In this document: positions 34,402 through 45,482 of the stretch, in pieces | Layout: each line of letters opens with the position of its first letter | How positions within the stretch are numbered: position 1 is the stretch's first letter | Assembly (NCBI GenBank): GCA_025175895.1 | Contig: CM045988.1 | Location: 12,801,647 to 12,865,646, forward strand | Length of the DNA: 64,000 nt | Source: Wurfbainia villosa | Taxonomy: Eukaryota; Streptophyta; Magnoliopsida; Zingiberales; Zingiberaceae | Direction of reading: 5' to 3' | Notes under the pieces: generated by a model | The model's input: only the letters and a program-made list of their open reading frames with translations | Databases searched by the model: none | Told to the model about the DNA's origin: nothing | Made by a program: the position numbers and the translations under genes

Positions 34402-36122
34402 ATGGTGATTGAAGAAAGATTGGGGGATGATATCAACATGTCGCCATCATATGAACTCTATGGAGAAAAGGATTTTGAGCTATGGCTGGTGAAGATGAAA
34501 TATTTTCTTATGTCCGATTATGATAATTGGATTAGTGTGATGGTAGGGTTCAACGCTCCAAAGGACGAAGAAGGAAAAATGCATAAGAAGAAGTGGAACA
34601 AAGAACAACTTCGATACTACAACATAAATAACAAGGTATGGATATATTACTTAGTGTAATCCCTAATGATGTTTTTTTGTAGATTAGGAGATTGTAAGGA
34701 TGCCAAGGAGCTTTGAAGCAAGCTTGCTAAGCTCCATGAAGAACCCTCAACGACTCAAGAAATAGAGGAGCCCAAGGAACAAGAACCATCATCGGCTCAA
34801 TTGGAGGAAGAGGTCGAAGAGGAGTGCTCATCCTCACAAGAAAGTGATGAGTCGAAGGTCGAAAGGTGTTCGACGTCTGAGGAGGAAGGAGAAGTAGAAG
34901 AGGTGGAAGAAGCCTCTACCTCTAGGATTGAGGGGGAGGACATTAGATAATCCTCAATGTCGGAGCAAGAAGAACATGAACCATCCACCTCCGGTCAAGA
35001 AGAAGAGGAAGTTCAAAATTCCACCACCGCCCTAGGTAACTCAAGCAATTTAGTTTTAAAAAAATCATATAATTTTCTTTGAGTGTAGGAAGCTGGGCAT
35101 TACAAGAGTAAGTGCCCGAAAAGAGTCAAGAAGGCTCAACCGACACCAAAGGTCAAGAATGTTGGTGCCCCAACACATAAGAGCAAGGAGCATGTAATTT
35201 GCTTCAAGTGCCAAAAAAAGGGGCATTATAGGAGTCAATGTCCTATGGGAAGGAAGAAGGTCCAAGAAGGAGTATCAAATATAGGGGGAGCTAAGGCAAA
35301 TTCTAAGGTAACCTTTAAGTATGCTTCCTCTTCAATTAATAGTCAAAAGCATGCTAGGAACAATTTTACTGCTATTGCTATTACTCATGAACAAAAGCAT
35401 GCTAGAAATAATAGATTCTATTGCTTAGGTGCCAAATCATATAATTTTGAAAATAAGGAGAAATTTGGGACTAATAACCCTAGGAAAATCCTACCTAGGG
35501 AAACTATTAGGAAAGTAGAAACCATTTAGGCATTAACCCTAAGAAGGGTAGGCATATGCCTAGAAGAAATGGTAATGCCCAAAGACCAAATGAAAAATCA
35601 AAGATTGGGCAATTAGAGTTGGAGAATCAAGTCTTGAGGTCAAGACTTGAGAAATTAGGAAAGACCCTTAGGAAATTACAAAATCAAATGCAAGGGTCAA
35701 ATAGTCAAAGTCTAGGGTCTAAGAGTCAAAGCCTAGGATCTAGGAGACAAGGCTCATTTATGGGCAAGAAAGGTTTGGGTCACAAACCTAAGCCCAAGGA
35801 AACCTATCACAATGTTTTATTCGATTATGGAACACAACCTAGGTCTAGGAAGACCAAGGTTACTAGGGAGGCAATTCCTAAGGCTAACCATGGAGTGTGC
35901 CTAGTGGCTAAGGTTTCAAGGAAATCTAGGGAAGCCACTAAGAAGGTTACAAGAAGAGTCACCCCTAGAGTTAACCTAGGCAAGACCACAATGACCAAGG
36001 CTACCAAGCCTAGGAGGGTCATTAAGAGGGTATCTAGGGAGGTCATCCCTAAGGAATACCTAGTGAACCCAAGGAGATCCAATAGGTATTGGGTTTCTAG
36101 GAGCGTGATCGATTCACGCTAA
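34402..36122 (+). pseudogene. gag of deltaA
   Basis: ATG at 34402. N-terminus ERLGDDINMSPSYELYG, then DNWISVMVGF, is the delta gag head. Frameshifts follow at about 34650, inside the first zinc knuckle (one G lost near 35090, compared with deltaE) and around 35525. An acidic serine-rich middle (about 34740-35030) precedes two zinc knuckles; the second, CFKCQKKGHYRSQC, is intact. The C-terminal part is very basic with a coiled-coil-like stretch (QLELENQVLRSRLEKLGKTL), LGSRSQSLGS-type repeats, and ends NRYWVSRSVIDSR. The stop is at the same site as in deltaB and deltaF. Confidence 0.83.
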
Positions 36123-36838
36123 ATGGGTTAGGTTGTGTCAACCTTGATTGGATGGGCAGTTAACTCAACCATAGCAAAGTTGGCACTTTAGGTCATTTAC
36201 AAGGTAATGGGATACATGGAAATAAGTTTGAATCTCAATCCTAAAAGATTTTAGTATGTGTTAATATTAATTAAGAAGTTTGATAAATTGATCAAATTGG
36301 CACAAACTAGGTTTAGAGGTCATAGTGTGTCATTTTGGGTTTTTAGCACACCTGGGAGAAGAGTGATAATATGGAAAAATAGAATTATTCTTAACAAATG
36401 GAAACTAATATTAAAATTTAGGTATTTTTATGTCTTTACATTTTATTTGTCATATCTTGTTTGTCATTGTCATGTCATGACATCATATTTAGTTTTATCA
36501 TATAAAATGACATGATATCTTAGGTTTATCTTTTTAATGTCATGTATGTTTAGATTAAATTTATATGCCATGACATCATGATTTTTGACACATGCTTATT
36601 TATACTATCATTTATGCCATAATCATCATTTATGCATTTAGGATTAATGAAAATTGATTTAAGGACAATTGGCATGACTTGAAGGCACATGTATAAGGGA
36701 ATCAAGTAGTGTTGTCTTAGAAAAATGCATAAGACCTTAGATTAGGATGAACAAAACTCACATCTCACATCACATTGACATGTGTGTGTTTTCAAACACC
36801 CTAGACACATGTGAGATGCTAGGAAATGAGTTAAGTTC
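36123..36838 (+). other. Post-gag non-coding block of deltaA, first part
   Basis: No gene. Similar along its length to deltaB 47169-47880. Contains the palindrome TGTCATGACA near 36473. Ends in AGTTC, the left target copy of the solo gamma LTR (36834-36838). Confidence 0.75.
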
Positions 36839-38885
36839 TGCAGGGTTTTGTAATCAATGATCCGTGAGGGGAAACTTCGCTTCCCACTTCACCTCGATCG
36901 TTTGTTCATGGTGATCCATCGATGTCCCCGGATTAAAAAAAAATTAATCCTAGACAAAAAGGATTGCCCAAACAACCAAGTCATCGTCGTGCTATTCGTT
37001 TAGAGAGGTCACTTGAACAAACTTGTTGTTCAAGCGACCAACCTCTATTCTACGAGTAGCCGCGGAATAGACGATATCCGGATCGTCAGCTTTCATGTTT
37101 ATGTTCGGGATCCAAGTATTATTTATCCACATACATAAAGTAAACATCCACACAAAACATGCATATAATTGAAAAACAATTATAAACATAATACAAAAGA
37201 ACACTAATCAAAATAAACAAGATTATACCTCTTGTTATACCTCTTGATCTTCTATTGTATGTCCTTCCTCCTTTTGGACGTCGTGTGGGCGACGATCTTC
37301 CAAAAGTCGAAGCTCATAGATCGCCAATCTTCCTTCCTTGTTCACTCCGAACAAAGGAAGATCATTAAACAAAACTCTTCTTCCTATCTAGAATTGGCCA
37401 CCAAGTCAATAAACTCGATGTTGCCGCCGGCCAAGGAAGAGAACATAGAGTATAGGAACCGGCCAAAAGAGAAAACAATAAGAGCATGGGCGCCGGCCAA
37501 CACTTGGAGAAGAGAAAGGAAACCAACTCTTTTCCTTGTTGCCGCCCAAAACCCTAACCTAGCTCTCCTAATTTCCGGCCAAGGAAGAGGGAAAGAATGA
37601 TAGGATGAGCACCGGCCAAGGTAGAGGGAAGAAGGATAGGAACCGGCCAAACCTTAGGAAGAAGAAGAAGAACCCTCCTCCACTTGTTGCCGCGCACAAC
37701 CAACACCCAAACCCTAACCCTAGCCGCTCACTCCTAATCCTATCCCAACTAGGATTGTTGCCGCCCAAGGGAAGCAAACATTAACCTCATCCATCAAGTT
37801 GCCGCCCACCCCTATCACCTCCTTTTATAGAGTTAGGGATAAGCCATGATTTAATCTCCTCCATTGGTTCTAGGGATTTAATCTCAACCGTCAGATCTAG
37901 AGATTTAATCTCAACCGTCGGATCTAGAGATTTAATCTCTACCTTTGGATCTAGAGTTTTGTTTTCATCCATTGGATCTAAGCTTCATGAGGTGTTAATA
38001 GGCTAAAATAGGGACCATGAGGAGGAGTTGGATCTTGGCCACCTAATGGATCAAGCCCACATAAAGTTTGATCCATTAATGATTATCCATTCCACTAGAG
38101 GATTATCATTGATCTACCTCACCAACCCCCATAAGTTAATATGGGCTCCATATATTATTTGTACATTTTCTCCCCGTGTTTAAGATCTCGAATGTCCGTC
38201 GATTAATTAATTTACTGACCATTAATTAATCAACATCTAACTCCATGAGTAGTACCACTCAACCTTTTCATCATGTCGAACCAAGTCCACCTGCAGGGTT
38301 TACATGATGAACCTTATGAGCTCCTCAAGGGGACATCATCATCCTAATATATAGGACACGGTTTCCTCCTATAATCAACGGCACACCATATAAATAATAT
38401 CATCTCCCAACTTACCGAGCCTATCGATTTAATCTATAAATCTCGCCCATTGGTAAATCAAAGAGATGACTACTAAGTATATGTGCCCATTATTATATCA
38501 GGATTAAGAGCATGTACAATATAATATCTGAGGTCCGATTCGATTATGTAGTCAGCAATAAATTGAATCACCTATAAGTCGGTCCTGCTCAATACACACA
38601 AAGTGCACTAGTGTGATTCTATGGTCAAGACAAACCAATACCAAATCACACTACAACCATACCAATGGTTTTTCCAAAACCATCTCGGTTGTGAGCCTTT
38701 ACTTATACTTTACAAGGAGCCGATAACATGATCTCCCGTGTGACACCACACACCATGTTATCTACAATGTAATGTATTAGATAATATTGCATAACCATAA
38801 ATATGCAAACAATGATCATGTGATTCTTATTTCAAAAATAAAGATGTTCATACAAAAGATAGACTTTTCAGTATACATCCCAACA
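36839..38885 (-). repeat. Solo LTR of gamma family
   Basis: 2047 bases, TGCAGGG...CCCAACA, flanked by AGTTC at 36834-36838 and 38886-38890. The empty site is seen in deltaB near 47871-47883 (TTAAGTTCAAGGTG). No internal region: a solo LTR left by recombination. TATA (minus) at 37823-37829. Its first 25 bases or so differ from the gamma 5' LTR at 31473. Confidence 0.93.
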
Positions 38886-40028
38886 AGTTCAAGGTGCATA
38901 GTTTTTGCATCTAGATGAACTCAAACTCATCTTAAACCATGGATGAATCATGAGAAAAGCTTATGTACAAGTCTTGTGCATTAAACCAATAGACCATTGT
39001 TCAATATAAGGTTTTAAAACCATTTTAAAATCATTTTAGAAAACCTTGATGTAGTCTATCTTTTGATAGAAGTCACCATTGATAGAGTTGATAAAAAGTA
39101 GGGTCAAAACTTTGAACTTTTCAATAATTTTGAACTTTGTGTCAATCTCATTATTTTATGGGTATTTTAGTTTTTCAATATTTTTCACCCATAATGATTG
39201 ACTTAAGTATTATACATATGAATTTTCATGATTTTTTGTATTTTATATAATTACTTATGATTTTTTAAAAACCAATTTCTGAACTTGATTTCCACAAACT
39301 ACAGAAATCAGTCGACTGGCATCAAGAGCAATTGAGGCGGCGCCTTGACTGAAGTTTCTATCACTTGACTAGCCTTAGGGGCAGTCGACTGGTAGCTAAA
39401 AGAGTCGACTGTCAGGCCTGATTTCGGGTAAACAAAGGTTGTTTACCCGATTTAAGCTATGTTAGGCTACCCTAACTGCTCCTAACCCTAAGATATGCTT
39501 TGGAAAGGATTAGAAGGGTGAAAATTCATTGAAAATAAATTAGGAGAGTTATTTAGCGTGTGTATCAATTTTAAGGTGTGTGAAAGTTCAAGATTGAACT
39601 TTTAACCTTAATTTTGATGGTTTAGTGTTCCTATAGACTTAGGGGCACTCCAAGGACATTGTTGGTACAATGGTCAAGGGGAAGCAAGCATTTAGGGGGA
39701 GGTTATCCATCATGGATTGATGGATGTATTCTTCCTCATGAGAGGGAGAATTTTGAGCTTTTAGAGAAGTGAGTATTGTCTCTCTTTAGTGATATGAGAC
39801 TTATCACTAGGAAGAGTGAAGGCATCCTAGATGTTTTTGGATCAAGGGGTAGATTATAAGATCTCATTAGGATATGAGACATTGACACCTTTGGGGAGAG
39901 CCTTTTTGATGTATGTCAAAAAGGGGGAGAATTGATGTAGGAGAATTTGGGAAATCCCAACTTGGATAATTGAGAGGATTAGTTTGAGTTAGTGTTCTAA
40001 CTCAAAGGTTTGGTTTTTATCAAACATC
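38886..40028 (+). other. Post-gag non-coding block of deltaA, second part
   Basis: No gene. Continues the block shared with deltaB (47879-48988). Near 39905-39930 is an extra purine run (AAAAAGGGGGAGAA) upstream of the true polypurine tract. Confidence 0.72.
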
Positions 40029-40042
40029 AAAAAGGGGGAGAT
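40029..40042 (+). other. Polypurine tract of deltaA
   Basis: AAAAAGGGGGAGAT directly before TGTTGGTGC; this form is characteristic of SIRE/Maximus-type Copia elements. Confidence 0.9.
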
Positions 40043-40672
40043 TGTTGGTGCAATCGACCCATGTCACGATTGACCAGACTCGAGTTGGACTCAAGTAGTG
40101 TTTTGATGTTTGACATTAATGTTTGACAAATGAGTTGACCATTGTTTGACAATGAGTTGACTATATGGTTGACATGGGTTTGACCATATGATAGAGAAGT
40201 CCAAGTGGGACACTTGGCATGGAAAGTCTAAGCATGGGTCTTGGCAAGGGAAAGTCCAAGTCTTGAGTACTTCGCATGGAAATTCCAAGCATGGGTCTTG
40301 GCAAGGGAAAGTCCAAGCTTGAGTCTTGGCAATTGGAAAGTCCAACATGGGTTGGCATGGAAAGTCCAAGCATGGGTCTTGGCACGGGAAAGTCCAAGCT
40401 TGAGTCTTGGCAAATGAAAAGTCCAACATGGGTTGGCAAGGAAAGTCCAAGGGTTGATATTGGCAGCGTAAAGTCTAAGGGTGGAGTCTTGGCAGCATAA
40501 ATCCAATGGTTTGGCGGTGTTAAGTCCAAGCAGTAGTCTTGGCAGCATAAGCCCAAATGAGCCTGGGCAGTGTAGACCGGCTTAACATGACAATAGCCGA
40601 CGGAAGCATCTAAAGGCTTGCATATGAATGAACAAGTCATGGATGATTTGGAGGGATCCCATAGGCATGAGG
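40043..40672 (+). repeat. 3' LTR of deltaA, first part
   Basis: Starts TGTTGGTGCAATCGACCC. From about 40196 to 40560 it is a minisatellite of 25-45-base variants of GGAAAGTCCAAGCATGGGTC / TTGGCAA. The equivalent arrays are at 43893-44240, 49156-49510, 54750-55130 and, reversed, 57775-58110 and 62865-63200. Interrupted by zeta. Confidence 0.9.
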
Positions 40673-42424
40673 TGTTCGGATCGAAGCTCGCTAGAGGGGG
40701 GTGAATAGCGAGTTGAAAAATCTAACAAGACTTCTACTACAAAACAGCGGATTACGCAGTAGAAATAGAAAACAAAGCACAAAACACAAACATAACCAAT
40801 ACGTAGGTATTTACATGGTTCGAAACTCAGTAGTTCCTACTCCACGGGCAGCTCAAAAGGAAAGTCTACTATGAATGGATCGGAATGATTCCGGAGGTGA
40901 AAACATCACCTCTTACAAGCTTACAATGCAATGAAAATAATCAAGAACAATAAGCTAAGAAGTTAAAACAAGTTACAGATCGTTGTTTGGCTTTTTGCGT
41001 TGAGGATGAAGTTGTAGCACTTGCAAGAAGATGATTGACAGTAGTTGTGAGCACTTGTTGGAGAGGAGGCAAGATGAGAGCAAGGCTTTTTCTTCTTCTC
41101 CTTCAGAATGAATCACAGGAAGCTTGTATCACTCAAAATCGAAAACTGGAGCCCAAGAACTGCTTCTCTTGTTTTTCAGCAAAGCTTTTATCTTCCTCCA
41201 TTGGAACCCTAAAAATCATGCCCGACCAACCTCTGACCACCTGAGCTTGTCCCCGTAACCACCTCCAACCTCTGGTGGTTCACCAGGAAAGGAACCTGCT
41301 CCTCCAATCGAAAATCGTTGCTTTTGAATCTTTACTCGAAATGGAAGCATCCCGTTGTCGCCTCCGCAGTCGAGCCCACAGTCGAGTCTGACTCGCGTCT
41401 GTGCTCGAAAAACACCTATCAGTCGAGCCGCAACCAAGATGGGCTCGGTTCTATGACTGAATCTATAGCTACCAATCGAGCTGCTACCAAATCAACTCGA
41501 CTGGTATAGGGTTTAGAGTTTGGCGATCAGAGTATACAGTCGAGCTCGCAGTTGAGCTGGGCTTGGTTCTGTGTTGTTCCACGTAGTGAGCAATCGAGCT
41601 GGTAGTCGAGCCAGCTCGATTTTGTGCTATACCAAATGATGAGTAGTCGAGCTGGCAGTCGAGCCAACTCGATTATGTACCTTTGTGCAAGAGTGTCAGT
41701 CGAGCTGACCCCCATGGTGGCTCGACTGATGCGGTAAATAATTGAAGCACATGAGTATCTTCCCTAGTAAGTTGTCACTCCTAGAGTTTCAAGCACCCTA
41801 GTAAGAGACCAAGCACATTATTGTGCCCTCTCTTACTAACGAATGCTCTAAGTACCTTAGATAAAGACTGAGCGTGCTACGACGCCATCCTTGCCTAACG
41901 AGTACTCCATGTGCCCTAGACAAAGAACGAGCATGTTACGGTGCCCTCTTTGTCTAACGAGTACTCCCAGTACCCTAGCCAAAGAACGAGCACATTACGG
42001 TGCCCTCTCTGTCTAACGAGTATTGGGCCCATGTACCCTAGTAAGAGAGCGAGCACGTTACTATGCCCTCTCTTACTAATGAGTACACTAGCTAGAGACC
42101 GAGCACTCCCTTGTGCCCTCTCTAACTCCAATGGAGAATGAGCACGTTACTATGCCCTCTCCATCACCAATCTTCCGGACCTCCAGCCAGCTTGTACTCT
42201 TCCTCTACCAAGGTTCTCCTTTAGATTTCCATCCATACCAAGGCTTACCCTTGGATTTCTCCCAAGGTCTAATGTCACTCTAAACATTTAACTTAGTGAC
42301 CTTAGATTTGTATCAATCGAGGTAATGTCTTGACTACACTCTAGCTCAAACTAGATTTCTATTTCCTTGACTTAAACCTTGTTGTTAAACATTGAAACAT
42401 TAGATGGGCTTGATTGCACTAACA
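40673..42424 (-). repeat. Solo LTR zeta (SIRE-like)
   Basis: 1752 bases from TGTTCGG to ACTAACA, flanked by TGAGG (40668-40672) and TTAGG (42425-42429), a target duplication with one mutated base; deltaB (near 49610) shows the uninterrupted site. Orientation is minus because its left edge carries the U5 motif reversed, with stem CTCGCTA/TAGCGAG (40687-40712). Two arrays inside: CAGTCGAGCT-type repeats at about 41520-41720 and units of about 60-65 bases with GCCCTCTCT at 41765-42165. Confidence 0.85.
41765..42165. repeat. Tandem array, units of about 60-65 bases, in zeta
   Basis: About six imperfect units, each with a variant of AACGAGCAC..TTACGGTGCCCTCT..CTAACGAGTACT. Open frames across it are repeat products. 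Confidence 0.75.
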
Positions 42425-42429
42425 TTAGG

Positions 42430-43543
42430 TATATTGAGGTGGCTAAAAGGCTTAGGTCTATGCTAAGGGTGGTCTAGCAAGTATGAGGGCATCGTACTTG
42501 GAATTAAACCTCACAGTTGAGATTTGTCAGTCGACTGGTGTTATGAACTAGTCGACTGGTCAAGTGTTTTGACACTTGGCAGCCGAGTCGACTTGTAGCA
42601 GTCGACTGGGATTATGACCAATCGACTGCCATGAGTCGACTGGCGATCGAATGCGGTCGAGTTGCTGCCATAGACATAGGCCACCTCGATTGGCGCCTCA
42701 ATGGGTGTCCCAGTCGAGGCGGCGCCTCGACTAGCCTCGGCTACGGCAGCCACAGATGCAAGGCACCTCGACCGGTGCCTCGACTGCTTGATCAGTCAAC
42801 TGTCATGAAGGGCAGTCGATTGATGTGTTGGTCGTGAGGGTAGAACACTCAGTAGCTGACTGATCAGTCAGTTATGGCCTTGGCAGTCGATTGATGGGTA
42901 ATGACAATCGACTGCCAGTGTATCCGTTAGAGTTTTGTCGACGTGGATTAAGTCGTTGTGAGACAATGACTACAGGAGCAGTCGACTAGGGTCTTATGGC
43001 AATCGGCTGCTAGGCAAAAATCAGCTCGAGTTGCATCCTTAAAGGGAGCTCGATGGCGAAGATTTTTACAGTGATTTCTTGGCGATTTGTAGCGATTTGC
43101 TAATGCAAATCTGGGTCTTCAAGTACGGGTCAAGCAATCAAACAAGCAAGCATTCACAAGAGTTTTCTAAAGTGTTCTTTAGTTCTTTTTTTATATTTCA
43201 TTCATATTTTCTTGTTTATTTCGTGTATTACATTTGTAATCCTTGTATGAGGTTTCTCCATCTCCGACTTGTTATCGAGAAGGAGTGTTTTTGGTTTAGT
43301 GGTGGTGTTTGCATCGCTAGGGCTCATTCGAGCCCAACCCGTATAGTAGGAACCCTAAAGTTTCGAACCACATTATATTGTTGTGTATTATGTGCTTGTG
43401 TTGTGTATTTGTTTTTGTTATTTCTATTTTATATTCCACTATGTACACTAACACTTGTAGCAAGCACGCGATCGATTTCCATCATCGAAGCAACGAACAC
43501 ATTATTCACCCCCCTCCCCTCTAGCGACGTCCAATTCCAAACA
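42430..43543 (+). repeat. 3' LTR of deltaA, second part
   Basis: Continues after zeta; matches 33354-34336 and deltaB LTRs; ends CCAATTCCAAACA. Confidence 0.9.
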
Positions 43544-43740
43544 AAACTTAGTCAATTTTGTATATAAAATTTTTTATAGTATCTCTAAATGTTTGATTAA
43601 GGAGTGACTCACCTTGATTGACCCTTTTGAATTGGATATGGATTTATAGCTTAACTCGAACTCAGGCTCGGTTTTGTATTTTGACTCGTACACAGTGGCG
43701 GCCTCAAACTCAGAATCGGATGATTTTGCCATGAGAAACA
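43544..43740 (-). pseudogene. gag/spacer fragment of epsilon
   Basis: Minus-strand frame FLMAKSSDSEFEAATVYESK ending at 43574. In SIRE-type elements an MA(K/I/F)-acidic segment of this kind follows the zinc knuckle and the SSDEEE stretch that ends at 50743. The remaining 30 bases on the left are AT-rich and not assignable; the boundary with deltaA is taken from the delta LTR end. Confidence 0.6.
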
Positions 43741-45411
43741 TGTTGGTGCAATCGACCCAGGTCACGATTGACCAGACTCAAGTTTGACTCGAGTAGTGTT
43801 TTGATGTTGGTGTTTTATTATTTGACGATGAGTTGACCATTATTTGACAATGAGTTGACTATATGGTTGACGTGGGATTTACCATATAACGGAGAAGTCC
43901 AAGTGGGACACTTGGCATGGAAAGTCCAAGCATGGGTCTTGGCAATGGTAAAGTCCAAGTCTTAAGTACTTGGCATGGAAAGATCAAGCATGGGTCTTGG
44001 CAAGGGAAAGTCCAAGCTTGAGTCTTAGCAATTGGAAAGTCCAACATGGGTTGGCATAGAAAGTCCATTCATGGGTCTTGGCAATTGGAAGTCCAAGTCA
44101 TGGGTACTTGGAATTTGGGAACTCCAAGGGTTTATATTGGCGGCGTAAAGTCCAGGGGTGGAGTCTTGGCAGCATAAGTCCAATGGTTGACAGCGTAAAG
44201 TTCAAGCGTGTGTCTTGGCAGCATAAGTTCAATGTGCCTTGGCAGTGTAGACCAGCTTAGCATGACAATAGCCGATGGAAGCACCTGAAGGCTAGCATAT
44301 GGATGAACAAGTCATAGATGACTTGGAGGAATCCAATAGGCGTGACGTTGATAGAGGTGGCTAGAAGGCTTAAGTCTAGGCCAAGGGTGGTCTAGCAAGT
44401 ATGAGAGCATCATACTTGAGTTAAACTTCATGGTTGAGGTGTATCAATCAATTGGGGTCATGGACCAGTCGACTGGTCAAGTGTTTTGACACTTGGAAGC
44501 CGAGTCGACACTGAGTAGTCAACTGGGATTATGACTAGTCAACTGATGGGAGTCGACTGGCGATCGACTATGGCCGAATTGCGGCCACAGACATAAGGCG
44601 GCTCGACTGGCGCCTCGATTGGAGTCCCAATCGAGGCAGCACCTCGACTGGCCTCGACTATGGTCGAACAGACACAAGCCGCCTCGACTACCCTTGAGCA
44701 GTCAACTGCCTTGGAGGGAAGTCGACTACTGGTTGTGTTCATGGGCTCAGAACTTTCGGTAGATGACTAATCAGTCAGCTATCGAAGAAGCAATCGACTG
44801 CTGGTATCGGCAGTCGACTACTGAGGTATCCATTGGAGTTTTTCCTGCGTGGATTGAGTCGTTGTGAGACAATGGATATAGGAGCAGTCGACTACTAGGT
44901 GGAAATCAGCCCAAGTTTCAGCTTTAAAAGGAGCTCAAGGAGGAGGATTTTTGCATGGTTCTTTGAGACGATTTAGAGGGGATTTGCTGCTGCAATCTAG
45001 ACCTTCAATGCTCTTCGCAAGCAACCAAAAGCAAGCATTCAAAGTCTTCTTGAAAAGTATTTTTCTTTACTTGTATTGCATTTCATCTTTGTATTTGCTT
45101 GTATCCATTGTATTACTTTATGTAATCACTTGTACGAGGTTTCTCCACCTCCGGTGTGTCATCGAGGAGTGTTATTGATTAGCGGTGTGTCCATCACTAG
45201 AGCTCGTTGATCTCACCCATGGAGTAGGAACCCTAAGGTTTTGAACCATGTATATTCGTGTGTATTTGTGATTGTGCTTGTGTATTTATTTTCATTGTAT
45301 ATTTCATATTTCCACTACATACTAACATTTTGTAGACAAGCGCAATCGAATTATATCAACCGTCTAAAACGCGCCATTCACCCCCCTCTAGCGCTCACCG
45401 AAGTTTCAACA
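43741..45411 (+). repeat. 5' LTR of deltaB
   Basis: 1671 bases. Contains the AAGTCCAAGC minisatellite, a perfect hairpin CCTCGATTGG-AGTC-CCAATCGAGG at 44613-44636, GTCGAC clusters, and a U5 hairpin with stem GCGCCA/TAGCGC near the end. Confidence 0.92.
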
Positions 45412-45413
45412 AG

Positions 45414-45425
45414 TGGTATCAGTGC
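45414..45425 (+). other. Primer binding site of deltaB
   Basis: TGGTATCAGTGC, one base off the usual sequence. Confidence 0.85.
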
Positions 45426-45482
45426 GAGGCCCCTCTTCAAGGTTTGACAACCAAGGGAGCACCACTAGAGGGTAGAAGGAAG

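Larger units (their letters stand above)
33354..43543 (+). mobile_element. Gag-only LTR element deltaA, interrupted by gamma and two solo LTRs
   Basis: Plus-strand element with SIRE-like LTR ends. 5' LTR remainder 33354-34336, primer site, gag, non-coding 3' region, polypurine tract AAAAAGGGGGAGAT, 3' LTR 40043-43543. No protease, integrase, RT or RNase H is visible anywhere. gamma splits the 5' LTR, a solo gamma LTR sits in the 3' non-coding region and solo LTR zeta in the 3' LTR. Confidence 0.87.

Noticed and set aside
40196..40560. CRISPR-like spaced repeats
   Set aside because: Units are degenerate, unequal in length and lie in a plant LTR; no cas genes and the genome is eukaryotic.
40091..40640. 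Open frames with repeated LDFPCQ / SLAKTHAWTF peptides, also at 43859, 49024, 54633, 57772 and 62880
   Set aside because: They are translations of the LTR minisatellite in several frames and both strands; no start context or conservation as protein.
41916..42131. Protein-like frames in the repeat of about 60-65 bases
   Set aside because: Tandem DNA repeat in a solo LTR read in two strands; no domain.
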